The translations under genes were made by a program, and so were the position numbers. Below are positions 35,815 to 47,523 of a stretch of 64,000 bases of DNA, piece by piece (positions within the stretch are counted from its first letter, which is position 1; every line of letters begins with the position of its first letter). The notes beneath the pieces were generated by a model, which was not told the DNA's origin, did no database searches, and was given only the letters and a program-made list of their open reading frames with translations. Source of the stretch: Cardinalis cardinalis (Eukaryota > Chordata > Aves > Passeriformes > Cardinalidae); the NCBI GenBank assembly GCA_014549065.1, contig JACDOX010000058.1:1488001-1552000 (forward strand), written 5' to 3'.

Positions 35815-37535
35815 ACATCACAAAAGNTTGATGTAAAGCACCCCTTCAGATCACTTACTCCATTGAGAAGACTGTTTGCAGCATATTGGCAAATTTCTTG
35901 TCTAATCTCNTTCTTAATGCTTAGGGAAATTTTTCTCTTTGGTCTAGGGAGGATATTTAACAGCCTGACACATACTTTTTCATGGTTTTTTTCAGATATT
36001 TAGTGTAAATTTTTTTACTTAGGTTTTACCCTGCTGCATCTTGCTATATCAATGGAACAGCCATAAGCAACANTTTTTTCCTCCTCAAAGCTTCAGCNTT
36101 GGTAATATTTCTCATCCTTGCTAGTAAGAAAGCTGTGCAGATGTAATTTATGGGGCACATACAGAACAGAGCTCACTACACAAAGGAGCACCAGTTCAGA
36201 GTGGAGCCACAGGCCTTTGTTTCTGGATGATGACTGTCAGCTTTGGATCAGACCCATGGGGAGCCACAGTTAAAATAATCACTTAAATAGCAGAGTTAAT
36301 GTATCATTCTTTCAAATCCCAACAGTTTTTAGAAGCTAGCTTACTACTGTCTTGGCTGTTTTATTCATTGCTGGTTGTTTTCTCTCCATTTGGAGATGAT
36401 CTGATTTTCTGAAGATCTCATTTTAAAAAGGCTGAGCGCAATTAATCAATGCTGTTGGGCTGGTTTTCTGGAGTGCTCATTACATTTCAGCTGTGCTTAG
36501 TTCCTTTCTATAATGCTGCCTAAATGCATTCCAGATTTGACTTTGTCTCCTCTGTGGGCTCTGTTTCTCTTCACAGACTAGGCCAGATGAGGTAAGTTCA
36601 TGGAACACCACTGGGGTGAGTGCTGCCGTGGAGGACATCACCAGGTGGGTATTGGGATTCTATTTTTCTTTACTAGACAGATCAAATGTGTGCTGTTTGT
36701 GGAGAGGAAATCTCCTTTCCTCAGTCTTCCATTGGTATTAAAGAATAGAAATACTGAAATAATTTAAACCTCAGACTGCGTAGACACTTCCCCCCTCACG
36801 TGCAAGGCACCATACAGAAAGATAAGAAAATGGACAATATATTAAANAACTTAATATTTCTCAGAATGGTCAATTTCAGATGAACAAACGNAGTAGGAAA
36901 TGGAAATTCAGAGGTAAGACCAGTCAGCCTGACTTGCAACAACCTTCCCACATCATCTGACCCAGATGTTGTCAAGATACTTTTTGGAAATTCACCATTC
37001 TTCTAGTGTGGAAAATGCCATATATTCTTCTCCACTTACATCTGCAATCCTTCTGCATGAAGAGAAAATTCAAACTCCTGACCCAAGGTATGTAGCTTGG
37101 CTATGTATTCATCNCTGTTTTAATAAGCAAGTCAGGAGTTTCATGACACAAAGTTTCCTCAAAGGGAAGGAGCCATGGTTAACATAACATCTGGCGGTGT
37201 TGACGTAATCTACTGTTTAATTCACATCATCTGTTGCCAGTCAGAGACACTCAGAGATGCAGCATTGTGAAACGCAATTATTCTGAACTCTGGGCACAAA
37301 ATTTCACACAGAAGATTTGGAGAAAGTTCCTTTTCCTGCTGTGCACATGTGACACATCATCCTTCTGGCTCCAACTGAATGTCAGTGTTGTATGGTTTGG
37401 CTGAACATCNTATCATGTTCCCAGATAGACATCTGTGACTTTTTAACCCAGGGAGATAAATGGAAAAAGGTAAAAGTANCTTGACTGATTTTAGCTGGTC
37501 ATTAAAACACTCATGAGAGGTAGGAACCTTTCCAT
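35815..37535. other. Mostly unique stretch with one candidate exon
   Basis: Apart from the exon-like segment at 36577-36644 there is no recognisable coding, RNA or mobile sequence. Several Ns are scattered through it. Other open frames, such as 36966-37187, show nothing protein-like. Confidence 0.5.
36577..36644 (+). other. Candidate exon, unrecognised (weak)
   Basis: A strong acceptor (a pyrimidine-rich run ending in TTCTCTTCACAG) precedes 68 bp that are open in only one frame, beginning TRPDEVSSWNTTG. The segment ends at a plausible donor, CCAG followed by GTGGGT. Codons are G/C-ending in the second half, unlike the AT-rich flanks. Two further donors lie inside it: GAG|GTAAGT at 36591/36592, which would make a 15-nt microexon, and GGG|GTGAGT near 36615. 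I do not recognise the peptide. A 22-codon open frame has a substantial chance of arising at random, so this is only a hypothesis for an exon of a gene with large introns. Confidence 0.22.
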
Positions 37536-37597
37536 TGATGCCTTGGAGTGGCTACCTAGAACAGAGGCTAGACAAAGTTAAGAGAATAAAGTGGGTA

Positions 37598-37603
37598 TTT
37601 ATT
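37598..37603 (-). terminator. LTR polyadenylation signal
   Basis: AATAAA on the minus strand, in the R/U5 position of the solo LTR. Another AATAAA lies on the plus strand nearby at 37585-37590, but the TATA position favours the minus-strand one. Confidence 0.5.
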
Positions 37604-37893
37604 AAAGGCCTTCAATAGATACACCTTGGGCAGTCAAAAGCCTCCCAGAGGCTACACCCAAGATAGACNACAGTCACAAATTTTTCAGACAGATGTAAGT
37701 TTGGTCTACTTGCATATCAGGGGTTAATTCTGCAATTACAGGTTCAGGTTATGAAGTCGTATTCCCCCAGTTCACTCNCCCCCAATTCACTTTTTTTAAT
37801 ACTTTTTGGAGCCTGAGGCTGCAGGGTGTCCTTGGGTTCCAGGCCCAGAGGAATTGTTTTGTCTGACCAAAGTGTGAAGTCAATAGTTAACAC

Positions 37894-37899
37894 TTTATA
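37894..37899 (-). promoter_or_regulatory. TATA box of the solo LTR
   Basis: TATAAA on the minus strand within the U3 part of the LTR, about 75 bp from the 5' end of the element. Present activity is unknown. Confidence 0.45.
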
Positions 37900-40800
37900 T
37901 GAAGTTTAGAGTTATGCACTAATGCAGCACAGGATTTGAAAAATATAAAGGCTAAAATCTTAAGGCATCACCATGAGTTGTTTTCCTGCATCCACCAGTC
38001 TGTTGATTTGCACATGTTGTGCCACGAATTTGTTCTTCCACCATGTTTAGGGAGTCAGAAAGAATCNCAGTCTTGGGGGGAACTGACATAGCATATTATG
38101 TGTTTCTGAAATATTTTGTGTTCCCTTCATTATGAAAACCAGGGTTTTAAGATCNTATGCACTTAGGGAAGATTTGAAGGCAGTAAAATACTGAGAGGAG
38201 GCTCAATGAGACAAACTACATGCAAGGAAACATGATGCTCATGTGAAGGAATGGTCTGTGAATAGAGGTAGTAGGGAGGTGCTGAATCCTAACCTTTCAA
38301 TCAACCTCATGTCCAACACTGAACGCTGCTTAATTTAAAGAGAAGTATTTAATCTTTAGTGAAGGGTAGCTCACAAATACCAAATATTTTTGAGGATACA
38401 GCATTACACTGTCTCTCTTTGAAATGGAATCCTCCAATGTTTCTCAGGCTTCATTTTCCTTTGTGCTCAGTTTGGAGTCATAAATCTTGTTTTTCCAGGA
38501 AGGAGTAGAGAAAGGGTATCTAGACTGAGGGGCTCTATCTTATTTTTTCTTGAAAATCTTCAGTGCTTAGTGTAATAAAAGGCTGTGGGCATTGTGTAGC
38601 TTCAGCCTCAGAAAGACAGCTTTTGCTTTGGAGTCTGCTTTTAAAATCCTGCCATGGCAGACCTTTTAAATAACTGATGGTCTTGCAATTATAACTTCTA
38701 AAGAGAGCAGAGAAGAGAGGAAGAGAAATATTACCTAGACTGGAGATCAAAGTACACTTCCACTGGGACCAAATCCAGTTAATGCTATATTTACTTTAAT
38801 AACCTCCAAGGAAGGGTACCTATCCATTTCAGTCTCACTATCATTTATGAAAGCTACCAAGGAGGAAATTAGAGATTCTAAAAGTCAGCTGCAGGAATTC
38901 ATCTCATGCCTATTCAAATAATGACTTGCTGATTACTGAGGCTTTCATTTCTGAAGCAGAAAAGATAATCTGCATTTTGAATGCCACACGGAGGCGTATG
39001 AGATACAGAAGAGCACTCATGTGTTCAACNCTGATTTAGCAGACTCTTTAAATGGGTAAGATCTACTTCCCCCTCCTTGTCAGCTTCTCAGTGGACCCCT
39101 GACTGNAACATCCAAGTGTCCCAGCTGTGGCTGCCAGTGAGGCACTGCGAGGTGCACATGTGGTGTTGGTGGACGTGCATTGTGCTGGGGAGTGCATGAG
39201 CTCTCAAGGGAACAAAGGATGCCAATGCAGCAACTGAATCTGAGTGTCCAGTGCTTCTGCAAAAAGCTTTTAATCCCAAATNCACTTCTAGAATGGATTT
39301 GAAGACAATTTAGTTTAGTGTTTTTTTATGGTGTGCTCTGTGAAGAGCAAGAGATGCAATCATTTAAATACATTTTAGATGCAGGCTACAAGAAAAATAG
39401 AGATAGGAATGCAGTGTTCTCACCCTTGGGCCACACCTATGCTACTAAAGACAGTAAGTCAGGACTGTTCTCTGACCTGGGCATATCCTCACAGCATAAC
39501 TCACAAGTGTATGTCTAAACCCTTCCCTTTAAATGAGGTGGGTCAAAGATGCATACTGGGATGAATTCTCCATTGTGGCCANCACTGTTATCTGGAGTTG
39601 ATGGTAGAGGTGGTCATGAGATCTCTCTCAAACCTGTTCCCTGCCTGGTTTAAGTTTAATACTGCACATGCAGCCATAAGGCCAGGGATAGGCTTCACCA
39701 GCTAGTGTTGAAGGAATTTGACTGTGCTGGATCCTCCCCTCTCCTTGCTTATCCTTGGCTTTTCCTGTCTCTGTGCTCTGTTGACAATTAGGGCGATGAC
39801 TTCTGCCCAACTCTGAGAGACNCCCGTGCACCATCCCACAAGGGGAGTGAGCTGCCAACACCATAATGTGGAGGAGACACTTTCCATTTGAAGACACAGT
39901 GGAGAGGCTTCAAGGGCCAGTGGGGTGTAGTCAGAGGGTTGCACAGCCTGTTGCCCAGGTCGTGTGGAGGACTCTGGATCTCGCAGAAACTGAAATCTTG
40001 TGTGAGGTACCAGCTCCTCACTTTTGGGGATGGGAGCAGTAGAAGGCTGATATATTCCTTTTGGACTTCTAGCATAACTGACCAAATATTTCACTGAAAT
40101 GATGTCTGTTTGTTACAGATTCCTCCCTTCCTTGGAACTGTCAAGGCACAGAAGAAGGGAGAATTCTGAAACAGAGCAGACTTTAAATATGTTTGTCATG
40201 AAGTGCACAAAGTCCATACTGAGGGTTGAACTCAGGTCTTGAACTGTTCATCAGAGGCTAGGGAACCTTATTAAGGACTCAGTGACCTGGACAATTGAAA
40301 TCAAACATTTGATTAAATGAGGACTCTTGATATTTTCTCTTTTCCTTTCCTAGTAGTAAAAAGGTAAGTATATAAAAATACTTCTATCAATAATGTTCTT
40401 CAATTAGTGTGAGTTAAAATCATACAGCTGTGTGCAGAAGAAAAATAGGGCAAAAGGTATTATATATACATATGGAGAGACAATGAGTGAAGTTACACAC
40501 NAAGCATATGTGGAAATAGACAAAAATGTTGAGTTCTTACGTGTTTTAACTTTATTGTGTGGTCCCAGCTGGAACATGTGCACAAGAAGGGTCACTCTTC
40601 TATAAACAGCTGGTTCTTCACTCCATTCTCACACACTAACAAAATGTTGTCATGCGGATTTGNTGAGGAAGACCTGCTGTTCTTGCCACTGCAATTAATC
40701 ATGCTAATTATGGCTGGAGATTAGANANAATCCAGCAATACTTTAGGATACATGGGTTATGGGAATTGAAATATTTGCTATTTTTACTCNTCCCTGTCAA

Positions 40801-41457
40801 GAAGGAATTGGCAAGTATCCCACTTGAAAATCTTTGAGTGGATTATTTTTCTTATGCCAAGCTGAGGGGTCTCAAATCTTGTTCTCAGGTCAGGAAGTGA
40901 TAATAGGACATACTTCACTTCAAATGGCATTGCCTATTGCTCTGGGTGCTAGGAACAGAAAAGAAAAATCAGCCCTTTTCCAGAAATTCACACTAAGGCT
41001 GGGCTTTAGAATTTAAAAAGCAACAAACAGCAAGATCCTAGTGGAAGGTGGAAAAGTCTTTAGNATGGAACTTGGAAGATCTATATTTTATTCTTGGCTC
41101 TTAGGGAAAATTACTACAAGTCCTGAGTTGTTTTTCCTTTCTCACTCCTTATTCTGCCTGTCTTGTTTATGGGAACTTTGCAGTGTGTTTGCATGTCTGG
41201 GGGTTTGCTGGGGTTTGCTATGATTTGAGCAGTATTTGCTGCAGCTTTTCCCATAACTGCACCTGTAGCCACCATGTGACATGTCTGAGAATGGAGGCTT
41301 TCCCAAGTGCTGATTAGCATCTGACAGTTTATTGTTCCCTTATTATCTATTCAGAGTCTGGTAACTCTAAGTCTATTTGGAACAGCATTTTTCTCTGTGG
41401 CCCTGGCTTCAAATTTTGACAGAGGGTGTATCTAGTCATGAGTAAAAATTTACCCTG

Positions 41458-41473
41458 TTTTTTTTTTTTTTTT
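41458..41473. repeat. Poly(T) run
   Basis: Sixteen consecutive T residues. No processed pseudogene was recognised on the minus strand next to it. Confidence 0.75.
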
Positions 41474-42793
41474 ATCTGGGAAAAGGTTTTTGCTTACTTT
41501 TAGCATTTGGAACATGAGTAACAGTGATCAGGGTGGAACTAAGAGCACATTACCTGAGAAACAATGAATTCCAATTTTTCAAACACCACTGAGCTTTTAG
41601 CCAATTGTGCAATTGTGGGGAGACTCAAGGCACTACATTGAAGTCTGTCACTCAAATCATTGACAGAGTTTAATTTGAAGACCATGCTGTTCAGCACAGN
41701 CTTTAGGTCTAGTCTGCTGCCTGCTCAGAATCTGGGAAAGGAAGTTTGGGCAGAAAACCTCTGGTTGATAATGGTATGGATGTGGGTGAACAGAAAAGTG
41801 GCCATCAAAGCTAGGATGCATTTAAATGCAATCCTAGGAATGAACTTGGTGTGCATCATATTTGAAGTATTTCCCCTTATTCATATGACAAACCAGGAAC
41901 AGTGGTTTGTTTGTTTAAGTGGTACTTAAAAAATCTACTTAGGAAAGAGTATAGACCAGGAGTTAATCTGCTGGCAGGGATTCTTCTGATGCTCCCACCA
42001 ATCACAGTGCTGCTTGTGGTGAGCAGAAACTCTTGTTTCCCATGGAATATTATCTGTCTGCTCAGTGGTGCTCTGTGGTGTGTGTTGGGAGGGTTTGTGT
42101 GTGGGATGGTGGCAGTGCTGGCTGCTCTTAGCTCCCCTCACTTTCTTTGATCACTACGGATGATGCAANGTGCTGAACTCCTTGAGGGCTGATTCAGCAG
42201 CACTTACATTGATTCAGCACCAGTTCTTCACTTTCTCAGCATGTTCACAGCCACAGCAGTTTTGTGTCACTGGGTCATAAGTATCTCAGCCATACTAGAG
42301 TAATGAGTTAATATTCTGGGACATGTTAATCCATCTAACTTTGAATTCTATTGTTTTTACCGATCTGTCACAATCAAGATTTCAAGAAAAATTACTTGAA
42401 TCTTACACTCNGAGAATGGTGTAGCTGAGTGACTTGCCTGGCACTGTGCAACATTGTGTGAAAGACACTTTCAAGCCTCTTACCTGCAGCCTAAACCTGG
42501 CATTAGGAAATCAGAAAAGGCTCAGAAAAAAATTTCATAAGTCTGTGACACTGGGAAAAATTACTAAGAGTGCACNTTGGAGCAACATGTCCTGTTGTCA
42601 CTGGGCTAGAAGACCTCTTGGTCTGCCTTCATGGGAAATATCTTAAAATTTGAATTAAAAGAAGCTTGCTGAAGAAGATTGGGAAGGGAAATTTGGGAAG
42701 ATGACTAGAGAGGATGACTGAGAGGNAGCTCACACGACTCAGCCTTGCTGAATGTCCTGGATAAAAACCCTTGCTAAGCCTGGAAGTGCACAC

Positions 42794-42861
42794 AATGTGT
42801 GCATTGATCAAGTACAGAAATCAAGTACAAAAAATGTGTGCATTGATCAAGTACAGAAATC
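42794..42861. repeat. 29-bp direct duplication with 10-bp spacer
   Basis: Identical 29-bp copies lie at 42794-42822 and 42833-42861. The 10-bp spacer repeats part of the unit (AAGTACA), so the array probably arose by slippage. No mismatches were seen. Confidence 0.88.
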
Positions 42862-44254
42862 TGTGATGGATTGCCCAAATATGTTAGCACTAAAGACAAT
42901 GAATTTCAGCTAGATTAAACAGTAGCTGGGCAATTACAAAGACTTTGATTACTTTTTGAACAAAGAAGGAATCAGCTTGAAAATAAAGAAAGGAGAAAAA
43001 CCATTTGTNATGTGGGGAAGGAGCCTGAAGAGGAAAGTGCTGTAGCACCAGCAGCACCCTGATTGCACTGCCATGGGTCACCCTGTGGGTGGTGACTTGC
43101 TGCCCCAGCCAGACCCAGCACTCTGCTTTGTCCTTTAGTTGGTGAGGAGGCAGATGGACTCACTAACATCTCCCTGAGAAGCAGCAGCTGAAAGTTTAGT
43201 CCCTAATTTACAACAAATCATTCTATAGGCAAAACCATCAAATGTGTTTCCCTGGAGATGTGGGGTGAGAAAGAGCCCTTTTCCAGCAGTCCCACTTAGA
43301 TCAGTTTTAGGGTGGGATGAACAGTCCCCTGAGAGTGTCAAAATCTCCCTGCTGGGATATTGCACTCTTTTTAAAACTAGTGGCAACGGTAGAGCAAGCC
43401 TGAGGTTCCCCTCTCACCTCTCCGCCTGCTGCAAGCTGCTTTCTCTCCATGTCAGGGCTTACTCAGTGCACCAGGTAGGCACACACTTGCTGATTGGCTC
43501 TCTGAAAGAGTTTCACAAACAGCCTCTCTCTGTGTGGTGACTTACAAAGCATTTTCCTGTGTTAAACAAAAAGGCATGATTGCAGATGGAACCTCACAGT
43601 ATAAAACTTTTTTCCTTTCTCTTCTTTGTTTGTACTATAGCATGTGAGACAGCTTAATTTAGCTGAAAGTAAGGTTNTAAGTGAGGTTATAAATGCATAA
43701 AAATTTTCTCCTTAACTATATTATACTTTAAATAAACTGCAGAAAGTAGTTTAGTATTTACATCTGATACTGAACATGTATCAATTTCTGATGGTACTTA
43801 ACAGTAGCATGTAATTCCACACATGATTTTAGGGGATAGAAAAATATGCATGTCATAGTGTGTTTTTGTATGTATGCAGGGAAGTAAAATAGAAAACTCC
43901 AGAAACCTTAAATCATTGAGTATCTGGAGACCATATGGAACTGATTGTTAGCATATTACACAGTAAAACACACAGACACAAAAAAAATCAACCCCACAAG
44001 TAATGTTTTTCAGACAAATTATTTAGCTNTAAAATTATTGTTTCAAGAAAATACATTTGAGGCAAAGCATCTTATACCAGGGATTTATTTAAAATCTTTC
44101 TCCTACCACAGATTTGTAGCTAGGGGATCTTGTTTAGAAGTAGATTATTTTTTTTCCCAATGGAAGAACCACTTCTATGTTAGTGTAGTGGGTTTCCAGC
44201 ACAGAAGTGGATTAAACTTCTGCACTAATTCATCCATAAGTTCTTTCCCAACTA

Positions 44255-44278
44255 TAGTGTAACTATAGAGTTACACTA
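44255..44278. repeat. 10-bp inverted repeat, 4-bp loop
   Basis: TAGTGTAACT at 44255-44264 and AGTTACACTA at 44269-44278 pair perfectly around ATAG. This is a small hairpin without known function. Confidence 0.75.
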
Positions 44279-47265
44279 GTTCTAGAGTGATTTGATTTTT
44301 TACAATTAATACAAACCATCTTGAATCTGTGTCCTAAACTTAGATGCCCATGTATATTAGTTATTTTTTTGTTGTTTTAAAATTATAATTGATATATTAA
44401 TTTAATTTAAAAAAGATAACTTCAATCTCTCTAGAATGATTCTTCTGACAAAAATGCAGGATGGGTGCTATACGATTGCCTCAGGGCTGGGTGCAACGTG
44501 GAGAAGGTGTGAGAAGCACTGACACAGTTCCCCCTCAGGGAGGGGAATGAGGAGGGCTTAGGCCATTGGGTACCCTCTGTCATTGGGCCACAGTGACATG
44601 TGGGGACACCATTTAATGAAGTTCTTAGAGATAATTTCTATGATGAAAAGAATGAGATGTTCAACANAGGCATCCTGAGAAGCAGCAGGAAGGGAGGGGG
44701 AAGAGAGGCAAGCAAAGTTTAGATACTCCTAATCTGGTGCATGTACTTTATTCTTGGATATACCAAATGTATCAGAATTATCACTGCCATATATCCAGCA
44801 GTGTTGGGTTACTGAATTGATTTTGGTGATATGCAGGAAGCCTGACAAAGAACAGGTCCNGGTAAAGGGGAAGAAGTTGTCAGAAATGCAAAGAGCTTCT
44901 CATGACTNAACTCCTACATGTGACAGAAATGTGCAGAAAGAAAGAGCAACTCANGAGAGTCAGATCTTACTCAGATCTTGTTCTCTTGCCCTAGCAAGGG
45001 CTCAAGGGTGATAACAATTAATACCATCACCTGTAAGCTCTGCTTTATACTGGGATAATACAGCTGTGATGGTAAGATGGTAAGATGGCAAAATAATGAT
45101 TCCCTACCAATTTTGTGCTAAGCTGTGTCAGAGGAGCTACAGGCTGTGTCANGAACCTCTGTTTCATACTGGATAAAAGAGAATTAGGCATCTGTGCCAG
45201 TTTTTGCTTTAACCCTAATATTGTTTTAATAATACTCTTACTATCAGGGGATTTTATTGGATGCAATTTATTAGGAAACATAGTTCATATTATGGTTTTA
45301 ATGACACTGACATGCAATACCTCTGTGGTAGTGGATGTTTGTTGTCTTGTTTAACATAATACTAATGGGTGTAAATAACAATCAGGATTTTATGGTCATG
45401 TGTTTTAATATTGTGATTAGATATTTTTACTAATCATGCAAGCATATTTGACTCAATTATAGATGTTACTCCAAGTATTCATATTACAACATAACCTTTA
45501 TTTCAATGTTAAGTCAGGAAGGGTTGTTATGCTATGCAACTGAGATGGGCCTAAAATATTNGCTCTAAATAGGATCGTTTCAAAAGTTTTGGTGCCTGGT
45601 ACTCATTGACACTGAGTCAAAGAGAAGCTAATAAATCTTAACTCTTTTGTCAGAGCTTTCAAAAGATGATAGTGCTTCCACCTAAGATTTTGTGNTTTTT
45701 TTTTTTACCTCTGTAATATTCTGAGGCTTAGAAGGAATAGATGCTAAGATGCTGAAAATTTAAGCTGTTATGGAAACATAGAGCAGACAGACCTTNTCAT
45801 GCATACCTTGTTTTCTCTAAAGCCAGCTCACAAGTGGTGTTCACAGATGGTTTTAGATAAAAACTACAGAGAGAAATGAAGTGCTGTTCTGTGAAAACTT
45901 GGCCAGGTGACAACGATAATATTCTTGCTGCCCTAGAGGTCCTTGTCAGACTGAGCCTTTGCCACCAGAGTCTACAGGCACTTTTGTCCACACATGTTAT
46001 TTGATAGTAAAATCACTGCAATACCTCTTGTAACATATATCAATCTTCTGTCACNGGGAGCCCAAGACAATGAACAAAAAGGGCTCCAGCGAGGACTGGA
46101 GCTGACTGGCTAATTTAGAGTGTATCAACTTTTACTTGTATTTGGCTTGGAAATAATTGACTTGTAAGCCTGGTAATAGCTTCTTCAATGTCTGTATTGT
46201 ATGAGTTTTTTAGCTTGTAGATATTCACACTGCAATTTGGGTTGTCAGCTATTTTGACTGTTCTTCCTGATGCTGTGTATGATCTGGCAAAATGCTCNAT
46301 TTTTGATTCACAAGGGGTTTGTAATATAGTTATTTTTATGCAGCTAAGAGGAACTGAAGAAACTTAAGGGATTCATTAAAAATATTGTTTGTTTCAATAT
46401 CTGGACCTTGCAAATTATGGACAAGATTTTCTTTAATTTGAATTAATAAATCAGAANGGTTATAATTCCCCAGCCAGGAAAAGGAGGGGTGGGGAGGAAG
46501 GGCAGAAATCTCTTGAGTCATTTTGAGAGCCCACATGTGGTGAGGCTGTGTAACCTATACCCAATCTCTCACTCTTTGTGGCCCATACACTGGGTGAAAG
46601 CAGAGACGCCTTGCAGCTCAAAGAGTATGACTGGAAAGGAACAGCTGATATTCAGCCTTTAATAACAAACCCAGATCCCATTCAAGGGCAGATTTTTACT
46701 TCTTATAAGCACCACAGATCTTCCAGCAGCAGTTGGACTCTTAATGGAGACCATGGCAGCCTGGATGGGGAGGCAGGGTTGCTTTTTTTTTCTACTGACT
46801 TTCACAAGAAAAGATAAAGTCTATTCCACCTATTTTTTCCATATAGAGCAACTCAGCTGCGTCAGATTTCAGTACAAGTGTGTGTATATATACATATTTA
46901 TTCAGCACAGCTCATATATTGCATATATACTGAAAACTACACTTCTAATCACATTATATATTTGCATAATGTGGTAAGAATGGCAGCTTTAGCTGCCTCT
47001 CAAAACCTAATTTTTGCTTCAAGAAGCAAAATTTCATGATGGACCTGCATTTGCCAAAATGCCAATGAAAACATCTCTTTCTTTTTCCTGTGATGCCACA
47101 GAGCTTTGTTCCTTAAAGTGTCATTATGCCTTAAAACCACTGCATCCTTTACCTGCTGCTAAATCTCTGTTTAGAACACAGTGAGGTCAAGAGTTGTTTC
47201 TTCAGATGGGTAATTGATGTTAGGCTGTTCATTGCCAATACACACACCTAAAGAGAATAGGTCTA

Positions 47266-47523
47266 ATGAGGAGTGGCTGAATGTCCTGAGGTTGTTTAGC
47301 CTGCAGAAAAGGAGGCTCAGGGGAGACCTTTTTGCTCTCTACAGCTACTTAAATGGAGGTAGTAGCAAGGTTTAGGCTGGATGGTAAGAAAATTTCTTCA
47401 CTGTAAAGGTGTGCAGATATGGCACCTAGGGACTTGGTTTAGTGATGAACTTGGCAGTGTTGGGTTAAGGTGGGACTCAAGGATCTGAAGGATTTTTTCC
47501 AACCTAAATTATTCTGTGATTCT
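47266..47523 (+). mobile_element. CR1 LINE 3' end with internal deletions
   Basis: 'GGAGTGGCTGAATGTCCTGA', 'TTAGCCTGCAGAAAAGGAGG', 'CTCAGGGGAGACCTTTTTGC', 'GGATGGTAAGAAAATTTCTT', 'GGGACTTGGTTTAGTGATGA', 'GGCAGTGTTGGGTTAAGG' and the end 'TTCCAACCTAAATTATTCTG' plus 'TGATTCT' follow CR1 order in sense orientation and finish at its 3' microsatellite. Two consensus sections are missing: one between the 'ctacctgaaaggagg' block and the 'ggctggat' block, and one before the 'aggtgt...agatatggcacctaggga' block. The preserved 3' end identifies a retroposed, 5'-truncated copy. No coding sequence remains. Confidence 0.9.

Larger units (their letters stand above)
37536..37970 (-). mobile_element. Solo LTR of an endogenous retrovirus
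   Basis: The element is bounded by TGATGCCTT at its left and AAGGCATCA at its right, which are perfect 9-bp inverted ends in the TG...CA form of LTRs. A CCAT duplication flanks it (37532-37535 and 37971-37974). On the minus strand a TATAAA lies near the start (37894-37899) and an AATAAA near the end (37598-37603), about 60 bp from the terminus, giving the U3-R-U5 order. The 4-bp target duplication suggests a class I (gammaretrovirus-like) integrase; other classes usually make 5- or 6-bp duplications. No internal genes are present, so it is a solo LTR left by recombination between paired LTRs. The body also resembles an avian LTR known to me. Confidence 0.88.
37971..47265. other. Unique non-coding stretch, no gene recognised
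   Basis: Contents include a microexon-like splice motif cluster at 40354-40363, a T16 run at 41458-41473, a 29-bp duplication near 42.8 kb and a short hairpin at 44255-44278. Open frames such as 39702-40094 on the minus strand lack domains. No repeat family or RNA gene was recognised. Confidence 0.55.
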
